DNA of 64,000 bases from Aeromicrobium sp. Root344. GTDB lineage: Bacteria; Actinomycetota; Actinomycetes; Propionibacteriales; Nocardioidaceae. Made by a program: the position numbers and the translations under genes. The notes beneath the pieces are model-generated. The model made no database searches. It saw nothing but the letters and a program-made list of their open reading frames with translations, and was not told the origin of the DNA. Shown here one piece after another: positions 18,472 to 29,056 of the stretch; positions within the stretch are counted from its first letter, which is position 1, and every line of letters begins with the position of its first letter. Location of the stretch: assembly GCF_001425755.1 (NCBI RefSeq), contig NZ_LMDH01000001.1, forward strand, positions 1,028,474 through 1,092,473, written 5' to 3'.

Positions 18472-19958
18472 ACTCCACGTACGGCGTCGTCGCCGTGGCA
18501 CTGGTGGCGGTCGCGACGCTCGGCATCGGGGCGTTCGGCCTGCGCATGAGCCGCACGACCAGCGACTTCTATGTCGCGTCGCGCTCGGTCAGTCCGGTCT
18601 GGAACAGCTCCGCGATCGGCGGGGAGTACCTCTCGGCGGCCTCGTTCCTCGGCGTCGCCGGGCTCGTGCTCACGCACGGCGCCGACATGCTCTGGTACCC
18701 GATCGGCTGGACCACGGGCTACCTCCTGCTGCTGGTGTTCGTCGCGGCGCCGCTGCGGCGCTCCGGGGCGTACACGATCCCGGACTTCGCCCAGGTCCGG
18801 CTGCAGTCCCTGGGCGTACGCCGGGTCGCCAGCGCCCTGGTCGTCGCGGTCGGCTGGCTCTACCTCATGCCGCAGTTCCAGGGCGCGGGCCTCACGCTTC
18901 GTACGGTCACGGGTGCGCCCAACTGGGTCGGCACCGTCGTCGTCGCAGTGATCGTCGTGGTCAACGTGGTGTCCGGCGGCATGCGCAGCATCACGTTCGT
19001 GCAGGCGTTCCAGTACTGGCTCAAGCTCACCGCGCTGCTGATCCCCGTCTTCTTCCTGGTGCATGCGTGGACCGGTGACGGCCGACCTTCCCCGGTCGCC
19101 CCCGAGGAGTGGTTCCAGCCGTTCAGCCAGGCCGACGGGCCGGGGCTCTACCTGACGTACTCGGTCATGATCGCGACGTTCCTCGGCACGATGGGTCTGC
19201 CGCACGTGGTGGTGCGGTTCTACACCAACCCCGACGGGCACGCCGCGCGCCGGACGACCCTGATCGTGCTGGCGCTGCTCGGCACGTTCTACCTGCTGCC
19301 CACGATCTACGGCGTGCTGGGCCGCATCTATGCGCGCGACCTGCTGGGCGCCGGGCGTGCCGACACCGTCGTCCTCGAGCTGCCGTCCCGCGTCATCGGC
19401 GGCAGCACGGGCGAGCTGCTCGCCGCCCTGCTCACGGCCGGCGCGTTCGCCGCGTTCCTCTCCACCTCGTCCGGCCTCACGATGTCGGTCGCCGGCGTCG
19501 TCGGCCAGGGCCTGGCGCGCGGGCGGATCTCGACCATCACAGCCCTGCGCCTCGCAGCGGCCGGCTGCGTCGTGGTGCCTCTCCTGCTGGCGTTGTCGGC
19601 TGAACGCATTGCCGTCGCGAGCTCCGTGACGTTCGCCTTCGCGCTGGCCGCGTCGACGTTCTGCCCGCTGCTCGTGCTCGGCATCTGGTGGCGGGGGTTG
19701 ACCGCGCGGGGCGCGATCACCGGGCTCATCGGCGGCGGTCTCGGTGCCGGGGTCGCGGCGGTCATCACGATCGCCGTACGTCCCGACGGCTGGTTCGGCG
19801 TCGTCATGAGCCAGCCGGCAGCGTGGTCCGTGCCGATCGGGTTCGCCCTGATGATCGGCGTCTCACTCGCCACTCGCTCGGACGTACCCGCGAACGTCTC
19901 CCGCACGATGGTGCGGCTGCACACTCCCGAGCGCCTCGACGTGGACCGCCGGTTCTGA
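18468..19958 (+). CDS. Sodium:solute symporter (SSS), ActP-like paralogue
   Basis: A 496-aa carrier with about 13 membrane helices. SDFYVASRSVSPVWNSSAIGGEYLSAASFLG is the SSS N-terminal signature, and FLGTMGLPHVVVRFYTNPDG matches the acetate/propionate branch (ActP/MctC). ATG overlaps the stop of the small membrane protein. It is in one operon with the LytTR system, so it is a likely sensor partner or target. Substrate is probably a short monocarboxylate (acetate, pyruvate or propionate); this is inference from family. Confidence 0.82.
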   Translation: MNSTYGVVAVALVAVATLGIGAFGLRMSRTTSDFYVASRSVSPVWNSSAIGGEYLSAASFLGVAGLVLTHGADMLWYPIGWTTGYLLLLVFVAAPLRRSGAYTIPDFAQVRLQSLGVRRVASALVVAVGWLYLMPQFQGAGLTLRTVTGAPNWVGTVVVAVIVVVNVVSGGMRSITFVQAFQYWLKLTALLIPVFFLVHAWTGDGRPSPVAPEEWFQPFSQADGPGLYLTYSVMIATFLGTMGLPHVVVRFYTNPDGHAARRTTLIVLALLGTFYLLPTIYGVLGRIYARDLLGAGRADTVVLELPSRVIGGSTGELLAALLTAGAFAAFLSTSSGLTMSVAGVVGQGLARGRISTITALRLAAAGCVVVPLLLALSAERIAVASSVTFAFALAASTFCPLLVLGIWWRGLTARGAITGLIGGGLGAGVAAVITIAVRPDGWFGVVMSQPAAWSVPIGFALMIGVSLATRSDVPANVSRTMVRLHTPERLDVDRRF

Positions 19959-19961
19959 GCT

Positions 19962-19991
19962 GCCGTTCGACCCCGCAGACCGACCGTTCGT
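19962..19991 (+). promoter_or_regulatory. Candidate LytTR direct-repeat binding site
   Basis: GCCGTTCGA (19962-19970) and ACCGTTCGT (19983-19991) are direct repeats separated by 12 bp. The second matches the known LytTR half-site consensus [TA][AC][CA]GTTN[AG][TG] at all nine positions, the first at seven. Two copies 21 bp apart is the standard LytTR arrangement. The site is upstream of the DUF485/actP operon and the LytTR regulator is encoded 2 kb away. Confidence 0.55.
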
Positions 19992-20047
19992 CGTACGCCG
20001 AGGACCGCACGTCGCACGCCCGTCGGCCTCCAACGCATACCCCGTGG

Positions 20048-20063
20048 AGTGATCTGGCTCACA
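20048..20063 (+). promoter_or_regulatory. CRP-type operator upstream of the acetate symporter operon
   Basis: AGTGATCTGGCTCACA fits the CRP consensus TGTGA-N6-TCACA with one mismatch. It lies 74 bp before the likely start of the DUF485 gene and about 57 bp downstream of the LytTR-type repeats. A Crp homologue is encoded at 29057, so cAMP-dependent control of acetate uptake is plausible. Confidence 0.6.
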
Positions 20064-20137
20064 GGAAAAGGGGTACCTAGGTTCGGAGCGGCGACACGTA
20101 CCCGTGCCGTCCTGCCTTCACGGAAGAGGTGATCCCG

Positions 20138-20476
20138 GTGGCCGAGAGAATCCCGCCCAAGGCCCACGCGGCCTATCAACGCATCCATGCGACGGACGAG
20201 TTCGCTGAGCTGAAGCGCTCCTACCTGCGGTTCGTCGTCCCGCTGACCGTCGCGTTCATGACCTGGTACCTGCTGTACGTCCTGATGTCGAACTACGCGG
20301 GCGACTTCATGGCGCACAAGGTCGCCGGCAACATCAACGTCGCGCTGATCTTCGGCCTGCTGCAGTTCGTCTCGACGTTCGCCATCGCGATCTGGTACGC
20401 CCGGTTCGCCGCGCGACGCATGGACCCGATCGCGGACCGACTCCGTGCCGAGTACGACGAGGAGATCACGCGATGA
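20138..20476 (+). CDS. DUF485 membrane protein
   Basis: A 112-aa protein with two membrane helices (LRFVVPLTVAFMTWYLLYVLMS and NVALIFGLLQFVSTFAIAIWYA). It carries the DUF485 signature in which the first helix is followed by NYAGDFMAHKVAGNIN. GTG 20138 is preferred because GGAAGAGG lies 8 nt upstream; a GTG at 20129 overlaps that SD. Its stop overlaps the ATG of the symporter, the normal yjcH-actP arrangement. Accessory protein of acetate uptake, function otherwise unclear. Confidence 0.85.
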   Translation: MAERIPPKAHAAYQRIHATDEFAELKRSYLRFVVPLTVAFMTWYLLYVLMSNYAGDFMAHKVAGNINVALIFGLLQFVSTFAIAIWYARFAARRMDPIADRLRAEYDEEITR

Positions 20477-22131
20477 GCACCACGGCCACACTCCTGCGCG
20501 CCGCCGAGGACAACGACCACCAGGCGCTCACCGGCTCCCTGTTCGTCCTCGTCGTCCTGATCACGGTCGCCATCACGTTCTGGGCGAGCCGCAACACCAA
20601 GACCGCCGCCGACTACTACGCCGGGGGCCGCAGCTTCTCCGGCGCCCAGAACGGCTTCGCGGTCGCCGGCGACTACATGTCGGCAGCGTCGTTCCTCGGC
20701 ATCTCGGGCGCGATCGCCCTGGCCGGCTACGACGGCTTCCTCTACTCGATCGGCTTCCTGGTCGCCTGGCTGGTGGCCCTGCTGCTGGTCGCCGAGCTGC
20801 TGCGCAACTCCGGGCGGTTCACGATGGCTGACCAGCTGGCGTTCCGCATGCGGCAGAGGCCTGTACGCACAGCGGCGGCGACGTCGACCGTCGTCGTGTC
20901 GATCTTCTACCTCCTCGCGCAGATGGTCGGCGCCGGCGCGCTCGTGGCGCTGCTGCTGGGCGTCGAGAACGAGGGCCTGACCAAGAACCTGACGATCGTC
21001 GGCGTCGGAGCGCTGATGATCTTCTACGTCACGGTCGGCGGCATGAAGGGCACGACCTGGGTGCAGATCGTCAAGGCCGTCCTGCTGATGGCGGGCACGA
21101 TCCTCATCACGGTGCTGGTGCTGGCCAAGTTCGACTTCAACATCAGCGACATGCTCGGCACCGCGGCGGACAACAGCGGCAAGGGCTCGGCGTTCCTCGA
21201 GCCCGGCCTCAAGTACGGCGTCACGACCACCAGCAAGATCGACTTCATCTCGCTGGGCCTGGCCCTCGTGCTCGGCACTGCCGGACTGCCGCACATCCTG
21301 ATCCGCTTCTACACCGTCCCGACGGCGCGCCAGGCCCGTAAGTCGGTGCTCTGGGCGATCGGCCTGATCGGCTCGTTCTACCTCATGACGCTGGTCCTCG
21401 GCTTCGGTGCCGCGGCTCTGGTCAAGGGCGACGAGAAGGAACAGATCGCGAGCTCCGGCGGCAACCTGGCCTCGCCACTGCTCGCGGAAGCCGTCGGCGG
21501 GGGTTCCGGATCCACCGGAGGCGCGGTGCTGCTGGCGATCATCTCGGCGGTCGCGTTCGCGACGATCCTCGCCGTGGTCGCGGGGTTGACGCTGACCTCG
21601 GCGTCGTCGGTCGCGCACGACCTCTACGCGCAGGTGTGGAAGCGCGGCGAGGTCACCGAGAAGCAGGAGGTGGCGACCGCCAAGATCGCGGCGTTCGTGA
21701 TCGGTGGCATCGCGATCCTGTTGGCGATCCCGGCGCAGAAGCTCAACATCGCCTTCTTGGTGGCGTTGGCGTTCGCCGTCGCAGCCTCGGCCAACCTGCC
21801 GGCGCTGCTCTACAACCTGTTCTGGAAGCGGTTCAACACCAGCGGAGCGGTGTGGAGCATCTATGGCGGCCTGATCTCGTCGGTGGGGCTCGTGATCTTC
21901 TCGCCGGTCGTCTCCGGCAAGGGTGAGGACCCGGCGGGCAAGAACCTCTCGCTGCTGCCGACCAGCATCGACATCAGCTGGTTCCCGCTGGAGAACCCCG
22001 GCATCGTCTCGATCCCGATCGGGTTCCTGTGCGGGTTCATCGGCACGATGCTGGCGAAGGATCGCGATGCGGAGGAGCACTACACCGAGCTCGACGTACG
22101 TGCGATGACCGGCGCCGGCGCCATCCAGTAA
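20473..22131 (+). CDS. actP: Cation/acetate symporter
   Basis: A 552-aa SSS-family carrier with 13-14 membrane helices. NTKTAADYYAGGRSFSGAQNGFAVAGDYMSAASFLG and LGTAGLPHILIRFYTVPTA are ActP signatures, and the length equals E. coli ActP. ATG overlaps the DUF485 stop. It imports acetate, which the acetyl-CoA synthetase encoded next would activate. A GC-rich hairpin follows the gene. Control by LytTR and CRP sites is suggested upstream of the operon. Confidence 0.9.
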   Translation: MSTTATLLRAAEDNDHQALTGSLFVLVVLITVAITFWASRNTKTAADYYAGGRSFSGAQNGFAVAGDYMSAASFLGISGAIALAGYDGFLYSIGFLVAWLVALLLVAELLRNSGRFTMADQLAFRMRQRPVRTAAATSTVVVSIFYLLAQMVGAGALVALLLGVENEGLTKNLTIVGVGALMIFYVTVGGMKGTTWVQIVKAVLLMAGTILITVLVLAKFDFNISDMLGTAADNSGKGSAFLEPGLKYGVTTTSKIDFISLGLALVLGTAGLPHILIRFYTVPTARQARKSVLWAIGLIGSFYLMTLVLGFGAAALVKGDEKEQIASSGGNLASPLLAEAVGGGSGSTGGAVLLAIISAVAFATILAVVAGLTLTSASSVAHDLYAQVWKRGEVTEKQEVATAKIAAFVIGGIAILLAIPAQKLNIAFLVALAFAVAASANLPALLYNLFWKRFNTSGAVWSIYGGLISSVGLVIFSPVVSGKGEDPAGKNLSLLPTSIDISWFPLENPGIVSIPIGFLCGFIGTMLAKDRDAEEHYTELDVRAMTGAGAIQ

Positions 22132-22142
22132 GCCGCGCGGCA

Positions 22143-22187
22143 GGCCGGGCCCGTCGGAACCCTCGGGGGGTCTCGACGGGCCCGGCC
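22143..22187 (+). terminator. Hairpin terminator after actP
   Basis: Perfect 14-bp arms GGCCGGGCCCGTCG (22143-22156) and CGACGGGCCCGGCC (22174-22187) enclose a 17-nt loop. There is no T-tract, as is common in high-GC actinobacteria. Confidence 0.6.
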
Positions 22188-22228
22188 GCTTCGCTCGCAA
22201 CCACGGCGCAACCCACTGCACGCGATCT

Positions 22229-22244
22229 TGTGGGCTGCGACACA
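22229..22244 (+). promoter_or_regulatory. CRP-like site upstream of acs
   Basis: TGTGGGCTGCGACACA matches TGTGA-N6-TCACA in four of five bases on each side and lies 31 bp before the acs start codon. CACAAT inside it could alternatively be read as a -10 box, so the call is tentative. Confidence 0.4.
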
Positions 22245-22275
22245 ATCGAGGAAGAACCCCGGACGAGGAGCAACC

Positions 22276-24234
<1,959 letters not shown>

Positions 24235-24324
24235 CGTCCGTACGGCGCGATCTTCGCCACACTGACAGGCTCAGGACGGGTCCCGTTCAGTTTCGTCTCA
24301 TCTCCACGGGGAAATCTCGTGGGC

Positions 24325-24483
24325 ATGACGACGATGAGGAACGACGAGAAGGCGACTCCCGCGACTCGACGCATCAGCACCGACCTGGCCCTCGGGCTCG
24401 TGCTCCTCGGCGGCGTGGTCATCGGCCGACTGCTCTGGGCCGTCAGCGACGGCAGCATCCTGTCGGCGATCGGCGCACGCTGA
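24325..24483 (+). CDS. Small single-pass membrane protein, 52 aa
   Basis: A 52-aa frame with a charged N-terminus (MTTMRNDEKATPATRRIS) and one hydrophobic helix (LALGLVLLGGVVIGRLLWAV). GC-rich third codon positions agree with a coding region. An in-frame GTG at 24319 is an alternative start, and neither has a strong SD. No family recognised. Confidence 0.5.
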   Translation: MTTMRNDEKATPATRRISTDLALGLVLLGGVVIGRLLWAVSDGSILSAIGAR

Positions 24484-24508
24484 CCTGCGCGACCCGGTGA
24501 GTCACTTG

Positions 24509-24514
24509 TAGGCT
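24509..24514 (+). promoter_or_regulatory. -10 box of the DUF1469 gene (leaderless)
   Basis: TAGGCT followed by seven bases and the ATG at 24522. The short spacer leaves no room for a Shine-Dalgarno site. Confidence 0.5.
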
Positions 24515-24521
24515 CGCCGGT

Positions 24522-24911
24522 ATGAACCGAGCTGATGATCCGACCATTGGTCGGCTGGTTGCCGACGCCAGCCGCGACATCTCCGCGTTGGTGCAGTCGG
24601 AGATCAAGCTCGCCAAGAGCGAGCTGAAGTTCAGCGTCAAGGCCGGCGGCATCGGCGCAGGCCTGCTCGCGGTCGCGGCGTTCTTCGGCCTGCTGATCGT
24701 CGTCATGCTATCGATCTCCGGCGCCTACTTCCTGACGATGACCGGGCTCGACCCCGCGTGGGCGTTCCTCATCGTCGCCGGCGTCTACGTCGTGCTGACG
24801 ATCCTCGCGATCATCCTGGGCATCGTGCTGCTCAAGAAGGTTCGCGCGCCTGAGCGCACGATCGCCACCGCCAAGGAGATCCCGGCAGCCCTCAAGGGCC
24901 GCCCGAGCTAG
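24522..24911 (+). CDS. Phage holin superfamily 3 / DUF1469 membrane protein
   Basis: A 129-aa protein with an amphipathic N-terminal helix (TIGRLVADASRDISALVQSEIKLAKSELK) and two membrane helices with a short loop, ending in a basic tail. This is the chromosomal actinobacterial Phage_holin_3_6 family, not a sign of a prophage. It corresponds in position to Rv3669-like membrane proteins near acs. Role unknown, perhaps envelope-related. Confidence 0.75.
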   Translation: MNRADDPTIGRLVADASRDISALVQSEIKLAKSELKFSVKAGGIGAGLLAVAAFFGLLIVVMLSISGAYFLTMTGLDPAWAFLIVAGVYVVLTILAIILGIVLLKKVRAPERTIATAKEIPAALKGRPS

Positions 24912-25732
24912 GTCGTACGGCCAACCGCGGCGCGGCCGACGAGGCCCGCGACCGCGACGATGCCGCCGCCGACCGCCAAGACCACGAGCCAGGCGTCGAG
25001 CGAGCTGGCGGCGCGATCGACGATGAGCTTCTGCAACGTACGGGCGAACTCCGACGGCGCCTCGGTGTGATCGAGGATGTTCTGCGTGACGGGACCGCTC
25101 GTCAGCCAGAGCAGACCGGCGACCGCCACGGTGCCGCCACCGAGCCACGCAACTGCCGTCGACGTACGCCTTGCCGCCGCGAGGCACACGACGGCGCCGA
25201 TCGCGGCGACGATCCCGGCCAGGCGACCGAGGTCGGTCGACTCCTTCACGCGGTCGACCATCTTGCGGTCACTCTCGTCGGTCACGACGGGCACCACGAG
25301 ACCCTTGGGCACGGTGATCGTGATGGGCAGGTTGCCACTGACCTGCTTCGCGACGAACGCGGCCATGGGACCCACGTCGACGCCCAGGATCGTGGGCATC
25401 GGGTCGGCGAACGCCTCGCGGTGGGAGCTGCGCTGCGTCTCCTCCCACGCCTCGACGAACCCCGCCTGGTTGCTCGAGCGCTCGACGGCATTCGCGAGCG
25501 CGGCCGCCGCCGGCGCCTTGAGCGCCTCGGGGACGACGCCGCGCGCCGACAGCTCGTCGGTGAGGTAGGCCGAGAACGCGCTCTGCAGCTCGGTGTCCTG
25601 GGCCAGCGTGCTGCTGAACGCGACGTAGCCGTCCTCGTCGACGATGTGGGTCGACAACCACAGCAGCGGGACGGCCGCCATCAGCGCGATCAACGCCACC
25701 GCGCCGGAGACGAACGAGACGACGGTGCGCAT
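24908..25732 (-). CDS. Membrane protein of unknown function
   Basis: A 274-aa protein. It has an N-terminal membrane helix (VVSFVSGAVALIALMAAVPLLWLS), an extracytoplasmic region of about 140 aa rich in charged and helical segments, then two or three C-terminal membrane helices. ATG 25732 shares a base with the marP stop (TGATG), so it is coupled to marP; a GTG nine bases upstream lies inside marP. No known family recognised. Its end overlaps the convergent DUF1469 gene by 4 bp. A role in envelope stress with MarP is only suggested by coupling. Confidence 0.72.
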   Translation of the reverse strand: MRTVVSFVSGAVALIALMAAVPLLWLSTHIVDEDGYVAFSSTLAQDTELQSAFSAYLTDELSARGVVPEALKAPAAAALANAVERSSNQAGFVEAWEETQRSSHREAFADPMPTILGVDVGPMAAFVAKQVSGNLPITITVPKGLVVPVVTDESDRKMVDRVKESTDLGRLAGIVAAIGAVVCLAAARRTSTAVAWLGGGTVAVAGLLWLTSGPVTQNILDHTEAPSEFARTLQKLIVDRAASSLDAWLVVLAVGGGIVAVAGLVGRAAVGRTT

Positions 25733-26904
25733 CAAGCACACCCACCGGTCGAGACCGTGGAGGTCGCGGCGACGCCGGCGCGCGCATCGTCGGCCACCTG
25801 CGACGCGGTGAGGGCGTAACCTGTCGACTTGTCGGTGATCGACGCGGCGAAGATGACGCCGAGCACGTCACCGTCCTTGGAGACCAGGGGACCTCCGGAG
25901 TTGCCGGAGCGTACGAGCCCGCGCACCGAGAACGTCTGGCGAACGACCTGCCCCTTGTCGTAGATGTCGGGGCTGCGCAGCCGGATCTCGCTGCGGATGC
26001 GGGCCGCGCGCGCGTCGAAGGGGCCGTTCTCGGGGAAGCCGAGGATCGCCGCGTCGTCGCCCGCCTCACCGCTGGTGTCGAACGTCAGGGTCGGCACGCT
26101 CGCACCGTCGACCGCAAGCACCGCGACGTCGAGCTTGCGGTCGAACAGCACGACGCGGGCGTTCGTACGCTTGCCGTCGATCACGACCGACGGGTTCTCG
26201 ACCCCGGCGACCACGTGCGCGTTTGTCATGATGCGGCCGTCGGCGTACGCGAAGCCGGATCCCTCGATGCCCCGCTGGCAGCTCGCCTGGCCGAGGATCT
26301 TGACGACGCTGCGCGACGCCTTCTGCACCCCGGGGCTGTTGAGTGTCGCGGTGTCGGGCGGACCGACTGGCTTGATGTTCTCGCTCTCGAACGGATCGAG
26401 GTAGCGCGGGAACAGGTTGGCGTCGAGCACCTCGTTGAACGACCGGAGCACCGACGTCGCTCGCGCCGGCATGACCGAGTCGACCCGGTCGAGGATCACC
26501 GAGTCGCGAGACGCGGTCGAGAGGTAGGGGATCGTCGTCCCGCTGACGGAGTAGCCCAGCGCCCAGCCGGCACACAGCACGGCGATCATGCTCAGCAGGC
26601 TGCCGCCGACGGCGTCGACCCAGCGCAGCGGCTTCCACTTCAGGCCGTTGCGCAGGTCCGTGCCGACGTACGTGCCGATGCCCTGGCCGATCGCGGCCGC
26701 GCCCACGACGAGCCCGAGCGCGAGCAACGACGAGCTCAGGGTCGCAGTGTTGCCCGACAGGAACTTGGGCACGATCGCCAGCGCCAGCAGGCCGCCGATC
26801 AGCAGGCCGATCGTCGCGATGAGGTTGACCACGAAGCCCTGGACGTAGCCCGACACGGCGTACGCCAGCAGGATGAGGATGAGGATCAGGTCGAGGGAGT
26901 TCAT
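25732..26904 (-). CDS. marP: MarP-family periplasmic serine protease
   Basis: A 390-aa protein with four CvpA-like membrane helices in residues 1-120 and a trypsin-like domain. The catalytic triad reads His230 (MTNAHVV), Asp259 (RKLDVAV) and Ser336 (RSGNSGGPL). Cys209 and Cys389 fit the disulfide known in M. tuberculosis MarP (Rv3671c), where the protease supports acid and oxidative resistance by processing cell-wall enzymes. Gene order with NUDIX, TlpA, Nth and Crp is conserved. The active domain is outside the membrane. Confidence 0.9.
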   Translation of the reverse strand: MNSLDLILILILLAYAVSGYVQGFVVNLIATIGLLIGGLLALAIVPKFLSGNTATLSSSLLALGLVVGAAAIGQGIGTYVGTDLRNGLKWKPLRWVDAVGGSLLSMIAVLCAGWALGYSVSGTTIPYLSTASRDSVILDRVDSVMPARATSVLRSFNEVLDANLFPRYLDPFESENIKPVGPPDTATLNSPGVQKASRSVVKILGQASCQRGIEGSGFAYADGRIMTNAHVVAGVENPSVVIDGKRTNARVVLFDRKLDVAVLAVDGASVPTLTFDTSGEAGDDAAILGFPENGPFDARAARIRSEIRLRSPDIYDKGQVVRQTFSVRGLVRSGNSGGPLVSKDGDVLGVIFAASITDKSTGYALTASQVADDARAGVAATSTVSTGGCA

Positions 26905-26907
26905 GCG

Positions 26908-27549
26908 TCAGAAGTCCGGGAGGGGTCGGGTGACGCTGTCGTCCCAGGGTTGCTCCCACCCGAGCCGTTCGAAGAGTCGCGACACGACGCCCGCGGTGAA
27001 GCCCCACAGCGGCACGCCCGAGCCGACCTCGAACGCCGGACCGCGCCAGCCGGACGGGTGCTCGACGCTGAACCGGTTGGCCGGGTCGAGCAGACGGCGG
27101 ATCGGCTGGTGGATGATCGCCCCGACCTCCTCGGCGCTGACCGGCATGAGCGGCACGGGATCGCGCCAGTATCCGAGCACAGGGGTCACCGCGAAGTTGC
27201 TGGGCGGCAGCCACAGGGTCGGCAGGGTGCCGAAGACGTCGACCGTCTCGGGGTCTAGACCGACCTCCTCCCGCGCCTCGCGCAGCGCGGTGGCGACCGC
27301 GTCCGCGTCGCCGGGATCCGTGGCGCCGCCCGGGAACGAGATCTGGCCGGCGTGGTTGCGCATCTTCGCCGCGCGCTCGGTGAGCAGCAGCTCGGGGCCG
27401 TTGTCGCCGTCGGCGAACAGCATCAGGACCGCTGCGGGGCGAGCATCGGCCGGGGCGTGCGGGAACCGGGGCGCCAGCTGCTCGGCCTCGACGGACCCGG
27501 CCAGCTCAGCGAGGGGCCGCAGCCACTCGGGGAGGTGCTCCCACGTCAT
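26908..27549 (-). CDS. NUDIX hydrolase, CoA pyrophosphatase type
   Basis: A 213-aa protein. NHAGQISFPGGATDPGD is the CoA-pyrophosphatase UPF0035-type motif, followed by the Nudix box VATALREAREEVGLDP. ATG overlaps the stop of the upstream tlpA-like gene (ATGA). Likely hydrolyses CoA or its derivatives to 3',5'-ADP and phosphopantetheine. Orthologous in position to Rv3672c. Confidence 0.85.
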   Translation of the reverse strand: MTWEHLPEWLRPLAELAGSVEAEQLAPRFPHAPADARPAAVLMLFADGDNGPELLLTERAAKMRNHAGQISFPGGATDPGDADAVATALREAREEVGLDPETVDVFGTLPTLWLPPSNFAVTPVLGYWRDPVPLMPVSAEEVGAIIHQPIRRLLDPANRFSVEHPSGWRGPAFEVGSGVPLWGFTAGVVSRLFERLGWEQPWDDSVTRPLPDF

Positions 27550-28160
27550 GGCGACACCCCCAAGTGCTTCTCGATCGCGGCCGTCAGGTCGGCGTACGAA
27601 CGGAACGCGACGCGCTCCGTGGCGACCATTGTTCCTTGTGCGTCCACGAACACGGTCTGCGGCAGACCGATGACCTTGAGCGGAGCCTTGGTGGTCGAGT
27701 CCGGATCCGCCAGCAACGGGTAGGTCACGCCGGACCGTCGCGCGAGCTCGACCGCCGCATCGGGTGCCGCGTCGGCGAAGTCGACGCCGATGACGCGGAC
27801 CTTGTCGCCGTACTTTTGGTGGACCTCGGCCAGGAGAGGCAGCTCGTCGCGGCACGGGGCGCACCAGCTGGCCCAGAAGTTGATGATCGTCGGGGTGCCG
27901 GACAGACCCGAAAGGCGTACGGGCGACCCACCGCCGAGGCAGTCCAGCGTCAGCTCGGGCAGGCCGCCGTCGGCGGGGGCGGTGCCGTCGGCGGCGGGGC
28001 ACTCCTCGATCCCGGCCTGCTTCTTCGCCGCCGCGAGCTGTCCCGCATCGGTCGTCGGCGCGGTGCCGCCGCCGAACGTCGGGTGGTCGTCGTCCGACCC
28101 GGGTCCGCCACACGCCGTGAGGAGGAGCGCGAGTGCGGCCAGGATCACCCGCGCCCTCAC
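27546..28160 (-). CDS. TlpA/ResA-like thioredoxin-fold lipoprotein
   Basis: A 204-aa protein with an N-terminal signal and lipobox ([10 protein letters not shown]) and a thioredoxin fold carrying the redox motif WCAPC in [15 protein letters not shown]. The start GTG overlaps the nth stop (GTGA); longer frames run through nth and are shadows. It should reduce disulfides outside the membrane, for example in cytochrome c maturation or of envelope proteins. Matches Rv3673c by order. Confidence 0.87.
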   Translation of the reverse strand: MRARVILAALALLLTACGGPGSDDDHPTFGGGTAPTTDAGQLAAAKKQAGIEECPAADGTAPADGGLPELTLDCLGGGSPVRLSGLSGTPTIINFWASWCAPCRDELPLLAEVHQKYGDKVRVIGVDFADAAPDAAVELARRSGVTYPLLADPDSTTKAPLKVIGLPQTVFVDAQGTMVATERVAFRSYADLTAAIEKHLGVSP

Positions 28161-28876
28161 GCAGGGCCCTGCGTCGTGATCAACGCGGCAGCCTCGGCGG
28201 GGTCGATCGGGCCGGTGCCGTACGACGGGCACCAGTGCGCGACCGGGCACGCGCCGCACGCAGGCTTCTTGGCGTGGCAGCAGCGCCGGCCGTGCCAGAT
28301 CAGGCGATGGCTCAGCATCGTCCAGTCCTTGGGCGGGAAGATCGCGCCGACCGCGTGCTCGGTCTTGACCGGGTCCTTGACGATCTCGTCGGGCACCCAC
28401 TGGAACCGGCGCACGAGGCGGGCGAAGTGCGTGTCGACGGTGATGCCTGGCACGTCGAACGCGTTGCCCAGCACGACGTTGGCGGTCTTGCGGCCGACGC
28501 CGTGCAGGGTGACCAGGTCCTTGAGCCGTCCCGGGACCTCGCCGTCGTAGCGCTCGACGAGGTCGGCCGACAACCGCAGCAGGCTCTCGGTCTTGGCGCG
28601 GAAGAACCCCGTCGGGCGGATGAGCTCCTCGAGGGTGGCCCGCTCGGCGGCGGCCATGGCCCGCGCATCGGGATAGGCGGCGAACAGCGCCGGGGTGATG
28701 GCGTTGACCCGGCGATCGGTGGTCTGAGCCGAGAGGACCGTGGCGATCAGGAGCTCGAACGGCGTACGGAAGTCGAGCTCGCAGCCCGCGTCGGGGTAGG
28801 TCTCGGCGAGCACGCGATTGATCTTGCGGGCCCGGCGAACCAGTGTCGTGTCAGGTCGGATCGCGTCGCTCGGCAC
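28157..28876 (-). CDS. nth: Endonuclease III
   Basis: A 239-aa DNA glycosylase/AP lyase. The helix-hairpin-helix [14 protein letters not shown] carries the catalytic Lys, and [11 protein letters not shown] has the catalytic Asp. The C-terminal C-x6-C-x2-C-x5-C 4Fe-4S site is intact ([17 protein letters not shown]). Removes oxidised pyrimidines. The GTG at 28876 is the best start, though the SD is weak and the frame stays open well upstream. Ortholog of Rv3674c by order. Confidence 0.9.
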   Translation of the reverse strand: MPSDAIRPDTTLVRRARKINRVLAETYPDAGCELDFRTPFELLIATVLSAQTTDRRVNAITPALFAAYPDARAMAAAERATLEELIRPTGFFRAKTESLLRLSADLVERYDGEVPGRLKDLVTLHGVGRKTANVVLGNAFDVPGITVDTHFARLVRRFQWVPDEIVKDPVKTEHAVGAIFPPKDWTMLSHRLIWHGRRCCHAKKPACGACPVAHWCPSYGTGPIDPAEAAALITTQGPA

Positions 28877-29021
28877 GGGGTCCAGCGTACGTGTTGGAGC
28901 GCAGATGACCCCTCCGAAGGTCGTCCCTGCAGGCACGGGCGCCGGGCGAGCGGCGTACCGGCATCGGCGCGTATTCGGCATCGGCCGTCCCGATGTGGGA
29001 AACTGCGATCGGTGCACACAC

Positions 29022-29037
29022 TGTGACCAGTGCAACA
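29022..29037 (+). promoter_or_regulatory. Possible CRP autoregulatory site
   Basis: TGTGACCAGTGCAACA has a perfect left half-site and a right half matching three of five bases. It lies 20 bp before the crp start codon. Weak on its own and listed because crp genes are often autoregulated. Confidence 0.3.
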
Positions 29038-29056
29038 TGAGTGATAGGGAAGACCC

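Noticed and set aside
24522-24911. Phage remnant suggested by the name holin
   Set aside because: The DUF1469 family is a normal chromosomal gene in actinobacteria, is within a conserved block, and no other phage gene is near.
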